In this document: positions 53,101 to 64,000 of the stretch, piece after piece
Layout of the letters: the number at the start of each line of letters is the position of its first letter
Numbering within the stretch: the first letter of the stretch is position 1
Source of the DNA: Hyaloscypha bicolor E
Lineage: Eukaryota > Ascomycota > Leotiomycetes > Helotiales > Hyaloscyphaceae
Direction: 5' to 3'
Assembly: GCF_002865645.1 (NCBI RefSeq)
Contig: NW_020194627.1
Span: 558,001 to 622,000, forward strand
DNA length: 64,000 nt
Notes under the pieces: model-generated
The model's database searches: none
What the model was told of the DNA's origin: nothing
What the model saw: only the letters and a program-made list of their open reading frames with translations
Translations under genes and position numbers: made by a program

Positions 53101-53383
53101 CTTCTTAAAAGAAATAGAAAAGGGCCGGAAATCCGGTTTCTTTATATAAATAGATAAAGCGGCTAAAAGCTTTAAGACTTTAAAAAAAAGCTTTTATTAT
53201 AATATCTATTCTAGTTTATTTTAACTTTTCTAAGAAGATTTATATTAAAAATAATATATTGAAATTCGTAATTACTAGTACTATTTTATAATAAGTTAAT
53301 TCTAGTAATAGTCCGAAAAAATACTAGTATCTAGTAGTATTCTGGTTCCAGAAACTCTCTAAAGCTAAATATAACTATAGTAC

Positions 53384-53473
53384 CTATAATAAGAAGCTAT
53401 TTATAATAAGAAGCTATTTATAATAAGAAGCTATTTATAATAAGAAGCTATTTATAATAAGAAGCTACTTATA
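53384..53473 (+). repeat. 17-bp tandem repeat x ~5 in RNase H relic
   Basis: Five consecutive copies of TTTATAATAAGAAGCTA. The unit is not a multiple of three, so the expansion shifted the frame and must post-date loss of function. Confidence 0.9.
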
Positions 53474-56400
53474 ATTATTAAAGCCTTTAAGTATTAATAC
53501 TATTACCTTAAAGGGTTCAGGTTTATAATCGAGGTTATTATAGACTATAATAACCTCTAATACTTTATAGAAATAAAGTATCTAGAAAGCTATTAAATAT
53601 ATTAGGTAATATATCTTATAATATATAATTTTAATATTATTTATTATAGAAATATTTTAAATCTAGTAAATAAATCTAGTAGAAGGCCTAATTATAAAAA
53701 AGATTCTATTAATATAACTTGGCTTTTAACTTTTTAGAATAAACTAAAAAAAGCTTTTATAATTATAATTTAGAGGTTCTTATAGATATCTAAAAAGTTC
53801 CCTTTTTAGAACAAATATTATTTAATATTTACTATATTTATAATAGCTAAAAAGAAATATTTACTATAAGATAAATAAATAGATTATTTTATAAATTCTT
53901 TAATTACAGAATTAGTTAAGAAGTAAAAGATAGAGAGATATTTTAAAGGCTTTACTATTATAGCTAAAATAATAGAAATATTTATAATTATATTATTTAA
54001 TAGAACTAAAGGCTTTTTGGTTTCCTGAGTTTTTAAATTAGATAGTTATAAATACCTAATTCCCTATATATAGATATATATAGCTACTAAAAGAGCTATA
54101 ATACTAACTCTTCTATCTAAATTCCTTCTAGATATTATTTAAATAGCTTAGAAGAATAATTTTTAATATTAGAATATTATAAAATAGAGGTTTAGTAAAA
54201 AAGATATTAAGGGAAAAGAAATCTGGAAAAATAATTCAGGCCTATTTAGATACTATTTCAAAATTATTATATCTAATAATTCCGTTTTATATTAAGAAGT
54301 TATAAAGCTTTATTATAATAACCTAATAGCTAAATATTATAGAATAGAAAAGACTCTCGAGTTCTTTAGAAGATTCTAGTATTAGAAGAATATAGAAAGA
54401 GATATTTATAATTATTATTAAGAATATAATATCTACTAGAAAGTTAAAATAAAAAGGCATTTATTATATAGTTTATTTAGTAATTTACTATAGCCTAAAA
54501 GATCCTGAAATAAAATCTCTATAGATTTTATTATAGGTCTATTATTATATAAGAATCCGGTAAAAGGTTCTAATTTTAATATAATTCTTATAGTTATTAA
54601 CTAGTATTCTAAAATAGTAAAGTATATTATATATTATAAGACTATTAATTCTCTAGAGCTTATTAAGATTATATAGGAATATATTTTTTCGATTTTTGGC
54701 TTCTTTAATAGAATTATTTCCGATTAAAAAACGGTATTTACTAGCTAGTTCTAATTTGTTTTCTATTTTTATTTAAAATATAAATAGTATTTAAATATAG
54801 TTTACTATTCTTAAATAAATAATTAGATAGAAAGATAAAATCAGGTCCTAGAATACTATTTGAAATATTATTATAATACTTAAAAGAATAACTAGTTTAA
54901 AAAGTTGTTTTTTATAAAATTTATATATAATAATTCAAAATATTAGATTTTATAAGATATATTTTTCTATATATATTATAAATACTATTTTTAACGTCTA
55001 TAGAATTCTGAGAATAGAATTATAAAAAAAGTATTAGCTATATATAAGAGACTAGAAACCTTTAAAATAAAATAGAAAAAACTTAAAAATTTGTAATATT
55101 ATATATAAAATAACTAGAAAACCTATTATAATAAATATTAATTAGCTAAATATTATTTTAAAGAAATCTAAATAATACTATTAATAAAAAATATTAAACT
55201 TAAAGCAAAAAAGCTTAAGCCAAAATTTATAAGTTTATTTAGAATTCTTAAATATATTAGTAATTCGGTATATATAATTATTTATATCTAACTTTCTATA
55301 TTTCTTTTTTTAAAAAATATATAATAAAAAAAAATTAGAAACTATATTTATATTTTTCTAGAAAACTTCTATAATTAATAAATAATAATAAAGAATAAGA
55401 ATAGAAAATAAAGGCTATTATTAATTACTAATAAAATAATAAAAATAAGAAGTAATAGTATTTAATTAAATAGAAAGCCTGGCCTAAAGATTATAATATC
55501 TAGTTATCTACTTTTTCTAATTTTAAAAATTTCAAGGAACTTCTAAAATTATATAACTAAAACTATAGTTTAAAATCCAAAACTATCTTTTAATAATCTT
55601 TTAAAATTAAAAAGAATTCTGAACTACTAAAAAGAAGGCTATTTAAAAGAAAGAAAGGACCTAAATAGCTAAGAAAAGATCCGGAATAATAATAGAAATA
55701 TTCTTTTTCTAGATTTTTTATTTATAAAGATTTTCCAGAATTTTATTAAGGCTTATAAAAATTATATTTAAATTATTAGAAAAAAGATTCAGAATTAAGA
55801 AAGGTTTATTATAGGTAGATTAGCTATAAATATCTCAAATAAATAAATTCTAATTTCTATAAATTCCTAATTCCTAAAATAAGAATACTAAATACTAGCC
55901 CTATTTAGAACTTAGTAAAGAATTAGCTAATATTTTTAGGAATCTGCTTATTTCTTAATAGAATATAATTATACTATAATAATATTAGTATTAAGAATAT
56001 TAAGAAAAGTAGATAAGGAACTTATAATAGCTATATATATTTTATAAAAGGCCTGAACTTCTAAAGTCAGATCCCAAATAATTATAAGTATTATATTATT
56101 AGTATTTGAAATACTAATAATAAACTATTTAGTAATTTCGGTAGTAATCTTAATAATAAGATTAATATCTTAAAGATAGACTTTATAGTATTTCTTTAAA
56201 GAATTAGTAAATATCTAAATATATTAGAAAGAACTTATTTTTAGGATACTAATTCTAGTAGTATTATTCTCTATTTTATTAAAATAGGAAGAAGAATTCC
56301 AAAGCTTATTAGTATTCTTCCAGTTTTCGAAAACCTAATTAATAGTATTATTTATATTAGTATAATACTATTTAGGATATTCTTTAAGAAATTTCTTAAA

Positions 56401-57345
56401 GATTATAATAGTATCTTTCTAGAACTAGTAAGCCTCTAATAAATAGTAAGAAATCTGAAATTATATTAGCTTTAATAGATATTAAAGCTAAAGAACTTAC
56501 TAATATATAAGATTTAGAATTTTTATTATAACGGTTATAATTCTTTTTACTAGATATTATAGTATATAAAATAAAGGAATTAATAAGTAAATATTTAAAG
56601 TATTTCAAATATCTGCTAGTAATAGGAAAGGAGACTATAAAATTACCTTTATACTTGTAATTATATTAGCGAATAATAAAGCCAGAAGAAGATATTATAG
56701 AATTAATTAAAAATAATTAAAGAAGATTTAGAAAAGAGTAAAAGAAAAGGCTAGAAGGCAATAATAGAAGAAATTATTATATATATAGTTATTAGAAAGG
56801 AAGAGAATATATAGTAATATAAAGAGGTTCTTTTATAGAAATAAAAAACTATCTGGATTAACTACTAGTTTTTATACTAGTCCTAATTAGAATTTAGTAT
56901 AACTAATTAATATATATTTCTAGGAATCTATAAATAATCTCTAGAACCTCAGAAATATTTATATAGGTTTTTTATATAAATATTTATTAAACTCTTTTTA
57001 TATAGCTATTTAGATTATTCTAATATAAGATCTAATAGATAGTATTAATTTTATAAGATAGTACTTTAATACTTTAAATCGAGCTAATTAGAATACTCAG
57101 ATCCTAAACGAAATTGCAATTACCGGCTAGCTCCTATATCTGGAATATAATTACTCTTTCTTTTTACTTATTTAGCCCTAATCTAATTAGATAATTTTTA
57201 TATCTATTATCCAGATTATATTAGTAAAACCACCTTTTAAGATACTGGAAGTTTATATTAATTAAATAAATAATTAATTAAATATTTACTAGAATAGATT
57301 AATAGATCTTAGGGATAAGATCCTAGAAAAGAGATATAGTTATAA

Positions 57346-57638
57346 TATATATAGAGTTATATATAACTTAAGGGTATATAATAAACCTCGGATATTATAG
57401 GTATTAATTAGGAAGATTAGTAGCCTTTTAATATCTCAACTAATTACTATTTATATTATATATATTAGGCTTATAAATTACTAATTATATATATACTATT
57501 AGGGCCTTCTATTTAGAGGGGGCTTCCCTGGACCTTATAGGAGGAATAGAGATTAGTTCTATACTAAATTTAATACTATAGTTTTATAATATACTAATTT
57601 ATTCTATTATTTTATTGCCTACTAATAAATACCTTATA
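57346..57638 (+). repeat. 3' LTR of gypsy C
   Basis: 293-bp copy of the left LTR, followed by the TATAA duplication. Confidence 0.82.
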
Positions 57639-57643
57639 TATAA

Positions 57644-60180
57644 TATTATAATGCTTTATTTCTGAATTCTTTATTTATAATTCTTGCTTTCTTATAAAAA
57701 TTGAATTATAATATTTATATTATTATTTTAGTTATTTATTAATTAATAAACTATAAAATATACTAGAATAAATAGATTATAATATTAATATAGAAGCCCT
57801 TAAATACTTTATAAAGTACTATAAATTATACTAGTAATTCGAATAATTAAAATAATTCAAGTTTAATTTAATAAATAATATTAGCTTTAATTATTTTATT
57901 ATTATTAATATTTTTTATATTTTTAAAAAGCTTATATTTTATATTATTAATAAAGGCACTTAATATTAAGCTAGTTAATAGCTCTAAAATATTAGAATTA
58001 TATATATTTGAAATCCCCTAAAATAATATTAAATTAATATTTATTTAGGTACTTTTAATTAAATTATAATAAATACTAAAAAGTAATTTATAAATACTAT
58101 AAATATAAAGATTAAAATTGTTTTTATAAAAGGTTATAACTTTATTAGAATTATAAAATATTATTATAAATTAATTTAATATAATTAATTTAATATTATA
58201 GCTATAATTAATAAAATTAATAAAATTAATAAAATTAATAAAGATATTATATTTTAAATAATTAAATATAATATTTTATTATTTATTATTTTATAATAAT
58301 TAATAGCTTTTAAAAGATAGTACTAGATATTAAAGAATAAATATATTAAATACTCGAAATAATTTAAATATAATTAATATTAATAAAAATTTAATAAATT
58401 TTAAAGTTTTTATATAATATAAAGAAAATATTAATTAATTTAATAATTAGAAGAAATTATATAAGCTTATAGCTATTAATAAAAGAACTTATATATTAGC
58501 TTTATTATTATATAATATTATTTTTTTATATAGCCTTTATTAAATTTTATTAAATTCTAAAAATTTAAATTAATTCTAAAAATTTTAATATTAATAAAGG
58601 TAATATAAATATATCATTATTAAAGTATAGTAAAGAATTATCTTATAAGAACTCTAATATTATAATATTCTTATAAAATAATATTTAATATAAGAACTTT
58701 TATTAAACTAAAGTTATTAGCTTTTTTTAAAAAATAATTTAAGATTATTTCTAAATCCCAAGTATTAGAAAAAGTATATATCTTTAATTTCAAATTTTTA
58801 TTAATAAAATTAAGAATAAGAATATTAAAAAAAAGCTAAAAAAAAAACTTATTATTTAAGCTTATAATAATAAAAACAAGTATAATATATTAATTTAATT
58901 ATTTATTATTTAATATATTAGTTAAAGAGTTATTTTTAGTATTATTATTATAATAATAGATATTATAAAACTATTTATAAAATATTTTATAAGCTTATAT
59001 CTAATTAATAACTTTATTTAATTCTAATTTCTATATTAATTTATTTTATAAACTTATTATATAATTAAATTTAAAAAATAATTTTATTCTAAAAGTTATA
59101 AAATTATAAGTTTAAAACTTATTATTTTTATTATATTAATAATCTTTTTATAAAATAATTAATTTATAACTCTTGCCTTTTTTATAATTAGTAATTTATT
59201 AGTATTATTAGCGTTTAAACTAATAATACTTTATTTATTAGAAATAATTAAAGCTTTAAAAATATAAATACCTTATTTTTAATTATAATTTCAAGTTTAA
59301 TAAAAATATTATATATTAAGATCTTTTTATTAAGAATTAATATATTATCTCATATATTAAAAAAGTTTATATTATATTAGTTTATTAATTAAAAGCTTTA
59401 TATAATATATTAATTATTATTTAAGTTATTAAATTATTAAAAACTATTATAAAGATATTTAATAGTAAATTAAACGTATTATTAAAGAACTATATTTTAT
59501 AAAGCTAATTAAGATATTTTTATATTTAATTATTCTTTATATATAATAAAGATTTCTTTTCTTAAATTAAATATATTCTAGTTTTAATAAATAGTATGAA
59601 ATATATTAATATTTTCTATTAGTTTTTTATTAAATATAAGAGAATTACTAAAAGTATTCTAGTTTTAAAATTATATAATATAATTTATAATATTACTATA
59701 AGTGCTTTTATTAAATTTATAATTAATAAAATATTAGAAAAGAAATTTATTACTTGTTATTTATATAAATTATATATTATTTAAAAGAAATACCTAAGAA
59801 TTAATATAATATATTTTTATAAAATATATAAATAATAAAAGATTATAAAAGTTAAGTAAATTAAAGAAAAATCGATTTTCGCTAATTTTATAATAAAATC
59901 GAAGTTATTAAATGCCTTTAAATATTTAATTAATATAACTATAATATAATTAAATATGAAAATATAAGTTAAATATAAATAAAAATATATTAAATAAAAA
60001 AGAAATATATTAAAGAAAAAGAAATAAAAATATAAGATAAAAGAATATATATAAATATATAAAGTATTTAAGAAATTTGAAATTAGTATATAATTAGAGA
60101 GAAATATTTTTTTTAATATTTTTTTTAATATTTTAATATTAATATAATTAATAATTCGAGAATTATATAATATAATTATA
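57644..60180 (+). pseudogene. Copia relic E, 3' part (integrase, RT, RNase H)
   Basis: The plus strand matches the reverse complement of copia D. Integrase core relics are at about 58030-58260 ('GTFN.IIINTKK', 'YNFIRIIKYYYKLI'). RNase H is at about 59400-59830 ('KYILVLINSMKYINIFYQFF', 'IKYKRITKSILVLKLYNI'). It is more AT-rich than D, so probably older. The 123-codon minus-strand frame at 59817-60188 is a by-product of AT-rich sequence. Confidence 0.65.
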
Positions 60181-60189
60181 TAATTCAAA

Positions 60190-61897
60190 TATAATAAAAT
60201 ATAAATAATGAAATATAAGTAATAAAATATAAAAAACGAAATATAAATATATAATTTTATATTATATAATTAATTTAATTAATAATCTAATTCTTATTAA
60301 GCTTAGTAAATTTAAAAATTATAATTTAATATTATAATATTATAATTCCTACTTTTAAATAAAATTACTTTATTAAATAAATATAAATAATATTTTATAA
60401 TTATATAATAATATTATATATTACTAATAAATTAATATATATTTTTTTAAAATAAATATAAAGCTTTTATTTTATAATTTTTATTAATAGCTTCTTTATA
60501 TAATATATTATAATTATTTTATATTTTATAATTATAATAATAAATTTATTCTCAAATAAAAAAAGTTTTGTTTTAATTTATAATTCTTATTATAAGAGCT
60601 ATATTATTTATATTTTATTTATATTATTTTTAAATTTATATAATATATTTATTTTATTATTAGCTAATAATAAAAGCTTTTTATATAAGTTTATAAACTT
60701 AATAAAAATATATATAAATAAGAAAAAAAAGTATAATAAAGAAATATATAATATATAATATATAAAATTATAAGTATTTAATTTTAATATTATTATTATT
60801 TTTAAAATAAATAAAGCTTTAATCTTTTATTATAATAAAATTCATAAAAGATATTATAACTTTAAAGCTAAAATTTGGTTTATAAAAATTTATTTTAAAA
60901 ATAATAAGACTAAATAATTAGATTTAATATTTAAATAATAAAAAATAACTTTTTAGAAAATAATTAATAATAATTTTATAAACCTATACTTTATATATTT
61001 GTAATTACTATTTAATAAACTATAAAAAACTTTAATATAATTTCCCTAAATAAAATAAAAATACTTTTAAGAATTAAGTTATATTAGTTTATTAAAATAT
61101 TTCTAAATATAGCTTAGCTTTATTTTAGCTAGAAAATATATTTAAAACGGTTTGTTTATAAATATAATTTGTTATAAAAATAATTAAATAAACTTAAAAG
61201 GCTTAATAATTATAATTTATAAATACTTAAATATAATAAAATAAAATATTATTATAAAGGTTATAAGAACTATTATAATAAAGGCTTTTTAGAAGCTATT
61301 TTAGATATTAATTTAATTAATATAGGAATTCTATATCTAGAAATACTATATATTAGAAAAGTACTATATTTATAGCTAATTAAATTACTAGTTAATAAGG
61401 TATATTTTTAAGAAATATTAAAAAGTATATAATAAATTCAAGTAATATTCTATTTATCTTAACTTTTTATATATTTATTATTAAAGCTTTTTAGTAAATA
61501 TTAAAGGTATTAAGAAACTAATAAATAATATTATAAAAAGCTAATAAAAGTAATTTAATAATTATAAATTAAGAAAATAATTAATAACTCGAATTAGAGA
61601 TCTATATTACTAAGCTAAGAAATATTAATAATATATAAATTATAGAAATATTAAGTAATTAATTTGCCTTTTATTTTATTACTAAAACAAATATCTTTAA
61701 TATACTAATTAGTATATTAAGTAATATTTATTTACCTAAACTATATTTAGCTTTTATATTTAATTAATACTTATTAGAGATCTTTTAAGATATTATATTT
61801 AATAGTAAAGCCGCTAGGGTTTCTATAATAGGAAAGCCTTAAATAATAGCTTTTTAAAAGCTATAGCTATTACTTCGAATTAATACTATAACTACTA
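60190..61897 (+). pseudogene. Copia gag/protease relic (E2)
   Basis: No intact frame. The plus strand near 61770-61890 reads a degraded copia protease: 'GIIFNSKAARVSIIGK', where the family has an Asp-Thr/Ser-Gly-Ala type active site, then 'AFQKLQLLLRINTITT'. The reading breaks at 61898, where a RIP-mutated copy of the inverted-repeat arm sequence begins. Upstream gag is only inferred from position. Confidence 0.5.
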
Positions 61898-61990
61898 TAT
61901 TTATTTCTATTTATTAATATAAGTAATTAATTAATTAGACCTAAATAAGGAGCCCGATTTACTAATAAAAGAGCCCGATTTTAAAATAAT
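61898..61990 (+). repeat. RIP-mutated copy of the inverted-repeat arm
   Basis: TATTTATTTC TATTTATTAA corresponds base by base to TGTTCACTCC TGTTCATTAA of the arm at 63751 onward, through C-to-T and G-to-A changes. AGCCCGATT blocks follow at 61951 and 61972. Confidence 0.6.
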
Positions 61991-62162
61991 TTATAACTTT
62001 TTAATAAAAGATAAAGACTAAAGTTTAATTAAATAAAAAGAATTAATATTTATAAGAGATTTAAATAATTTTTTCTTAGATTAAATTCTATTAAAAATTA
62101 AAAGATATATATAATTTTATATTTTTAAATTAAAATTATAATAAAAAAGATTTTAGAATTCT

Positions 62163-62412
62163 AATAAAAAACTAAAGCTAATATTATTTAATTAATATAA
62201 TTAACTTAACTATTTCTAATAATTTATATTAATAGAATTTTAATAATTTATAGAATTTAAAATATTTTAGTATTTTAAAAATTTACTTATATTTAATCTT
62301 GTATTTATAAACCGGAGTTCGCTTAAGCAAGCGGTTAAGTAATTAGGGCCCGTAATTAGGTAATAGGGACCCCGATTAACTAATCGCTCGTATTAACGAA
62401 CGGGGGTGAACA
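62163..62412 (+). repeat. Left arm of a large inverted repeat
   Basis: 250 bp inverted against 63751-64000, with about a dozen mismatches, most of them transitions. The outer ~130 bp is AT-rich and almost identical between arms; the inner ~115 bp is GC-normal and contains an imperfect hairpin around AGTAATCGGGGCCC / GGGACCCCGATTAACT. The mate reaches the window end, so the true outer boundary is unknown. Confidence 0.92.
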
Positions 62413-63750
62413 AGTATAATCCCGTCTGGGCCAGCTGAATCGTTTATGGCATTTACTGCCATTTGAAGGATTACATCCTTATTTGTCGCTAGTAGTTCAG
62501 TAGTAAGGATTTCATATACTCGGCATAGAGGGCCATGGTATCGTTCAACCTTCCCTACGCTTTTGTGGGCTTCAACAGGGACCTCCTTAGTATCGATATC
62601 CAGGCTTAGAGCGTACTGCTTGAATTCTCCTAATGCGAAGTTCTTCCCAGCATCGCTGACTATACGGAGATCGCGGTATAAAGTATCGGGAATATAGGGC
62701 ATTTGTACTAAAAGTCCACTATAGAGCTCATTTCTGGCACACTCAACCGCTATAAGACTCCATATTTCTAGGCTATTACCCTGAAAATGCCCTATAAGCA
62801 GTCAATAAGGGGTAGTACACCTTTTAAAGCCTTCTCTCCTGTCGTTATAGAGGCTACCTTACTAAAGAGCCCTATAATTGCTCTCCTTATAGCATCCGAG
62901 CACTATAGTTGCTCTGCTAGCAGCGCCAATACCCCTAAAGATCTTCTATAACCTTGCGAATGTCTTATAGCATGCTTTCGGGGAGTATAGCCTAGAGTTA
63001 CAGGGTCTTATAACGGGCTCAGCCCCTACTATTGCACGCTATAGTGGGTTTAGAGTCCCAACGCGCTGTATTCCCGATACTTTATGCCGCGATCTCCGTA
63101 ATGTCCGTGGGTCCTTAATAAACATCGATCCAGCAAATCCTTAGCGTTTCCCAGGTCGTTTTTGCGCTTATATCTTGTAGGAATCTGGCTGCTTGGAACG
63201 CTGTGGCCTTGTCGACGACATGATATACTGGCTTATTGTCGATATACATGACGTCGACAATGATATAGTAGTTAAACTCATGGTCGTCGTTCAGGGTGAA
63301 TTTGAACCCTCCTGGCGCTTTCCCGAGTAGCTGGCATTAGTGGCAGTACTTAGTGAGTTTTTCAATGGCCTGTTGCTCGACGTCATTATAGCCAGCTCTT
63401 TGTAGAATTCGTACAAGCTGTTGTACTGATGGGTGACCAAATCGACGATGCAGCTATCGGAGCTCTGTTTCTGTAAGGTGGCTCCATGTTATAGCTTCTT
63501 CTTGGCGATGTAGTAGCATCCATGGGTGTCCCCATTTTCGTATAATAGGGACAATATTATTTCCTTGGATGAGCTCATTTGTCAGATTATCATGCCTCAC
63601 TCCTAATCTGTCCATATCTTGAAGACAGAACAAGAATGGTGTACTTGTTGGTACGACATGGAAAGTAATTAGGCCGACGGGTGTATTGACGTTAATAGTT
63701 CCCTGAGAGAGGGCATCCCCTTTTCCAAATCTGATCTTATGGTTGCCAGC
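62413..63750 (-). pseudogene. Copia protease-end / integrase fragment, lightly mutated, split by a MITE
   Basis: Reading leftward: the end of the protease ('NHKIRFGKGDALSQGTINV', 'TPFLFCLQDMDRLGV'), then the integrase zinc-binding region ('LHRRFGHPSVQQLVRILQR' ... 'KYCH.CQ', where the dot is a TAA). The first catalytic Asp follows in 'YYIIVDVMYIDNKPVYHVVD', then, across the 434-bp MITE, the second Asp in 'IVSDAGKNFALGEF' and the Glu in 'VGKVERYHGPL'. Spacing is D-35-E. The last part is an open frame at 62376-62702 whose first dozen codons come from the MITE. Three in-frame stops before the MITE look like CAA/CAG to TAA/TAG changes. RT, RNase H and gag are absent. Both ends abut inverted-repeat arms. 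Confidence 0.85.
62665..63098. mobile_element. 434-bp MITE with 37-bp TIRs and TA target duplication
   Basis: Ends CGGAGATCGCGG...CCGCGATCTCCG; the inverted match extends about 37 bp with few mismatches. It is flanked by TA (62663-62664 and 63099-63100). Removing it with one TA restores the copia integrase reading GPTDI-IVSDAGKNF, which proves the insertion point. The TA target suggests the Tc1/mariner group, but no transposase is encoded. Confidence 0.9.
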
Positions 63751-64000
63751 TGTTCACTCCTGTTCATTAATACGAGTGATTAGTTAATCGGGGTCCCTAT
63801 TACCCAATCGCGGGCCCCGATTACTTAATCGCTTGCTTAAGCGAACTCCGGTTTATAAATACGAGATTAAATATAAGTAAATTTTTAAAATACTAAAATA
63901 TTTTAAATTCTATAAATTATTAAAATTCTATTAATATAAATTATTAGAAATAGTTAAGTTAATTATATTAATTAAATAATATTAGCTTTTATTTTTTATT
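63751..64000 (-). repeat. Right arm of the large inverted repeat (runs off the window)
   Basis: Inverted mate of 62163-62412, starting TGTTCACTCC at the inner side. It is less RIP-mutated than the left arm in its GC-normal part. Confidence 0.92.

Larger units (their letters stand above)
49791..57638 (+). mobile_element. Ty3/gypsy retrotransposon C (7.85 kb), RIP-inactivated
   Basis: LTRs at 49791-50058 and 57346-57638, flanked by TATAA on both sides (49786-49790 and 57639-57643). Plus-strand relics follow gypsy order: gag (about 50.1-51.4 kb), protease (about 51.64-51.9), RT (about 52.43-53.1), RNase H (about 53.38-53.65) and integrase (about 54.3-54.95). Frames are interrupted by RIP-type stops. 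It sits inside copia relic E, so it arrived later. Confidence 0.85.

Noticed and set aside
56396..56608. 70-codon minus-strand frame
   Set aside because: Lies in the 3' part of gypsy C on the wrong strand; composition reflects AT-rich sequence only.
59817..60188. 123-codon minus-strand frame rich in Ile/Tyr/Phe/Asn
   Set aside because: Low-complexity translation of AT-rich DNA opposite and beyond copia RNase H relics; no family features.
62163..64000. Simple complete DNA transposon with copia as normal cargo
   Set aside because: Plausible, but the outer ends and a target duplication are not visible because the right arm runs off the window, so it is reported only as an inverted repeat.

Overview
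The window looks like part of a filamentous ascomycete (Pezizomycotina) chromosome. Most of it is extremely AT-rich transposon wreckage whose coding frames are broken by CAA/CAG to TAA/TAG changes and whose CA/TG dinucleotides are depleted. That is the signature of repeat-induced point mutation (RIP). No species can be named from the sequence alone, and no tRNA, rRNA or CRISPR array was seen.

The only intact gene is in a GC-normal island at about 26.88-34.50 kb. It is a four-exon, minus-strand non-reducing polyketide synthase (NR-PKS) of 2216 residues with the order SAT-KS-AT-PT-ACP-ACP-TE (27524-34339). All catalytic motifs I looked for are present. There is no C-methyltransferase domain between the second ACP and the esterase-type TE. 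No tailoring enzyme, transporter or regulator accompanies it. A broken 5' piece of a NYN-domain gene lies downstream (26840-27052) and runs straight into AT-rich DNA.

Left block (1-26.88 kb): a truncated Ty3/gypsy copy (A, 1-3075), a Ty1/copia integrase relic, a compact gag-only LTR element (3790-5603, perfect 5-bp target duplication), an unidentified repeat family (R1), a structurally complete but mutated 6.7-kb gypsy (B, 10623-17327), and a second gypsy relic (G2) containing a hAT-like MITE with an 8-bp target duplication (24364-25144).

Right block (34.5-64 kb): a pile of short inverted-repeat elements directly upstream of the PKS (34500-37416), including a second, inverted copy of the hAT-like MITE. 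It continues with another R copy carrying a 1.96-kb poly(A)-ended insertion between two identical 92-bp tandem arrays, a 6.25-kb copia (D), and a 7.85-kb gypsy (C) nested in a copia relic (E). It ends with a further copia gag/protease relic and an inverted repeat of at least 250 bp per arm, enclosing a lightly mutated copia protease/integrase fragment with a 434-bp MITE inside.

The genes do not form an operon-like unit. The story is one isolated biosynthetic gene surviving between RIP-inactivated blocks, with nested insertions recording the order of invasion. All transposon calls rest on my own reading of repeats, termini, target duplications and translated relics, not on database searches.
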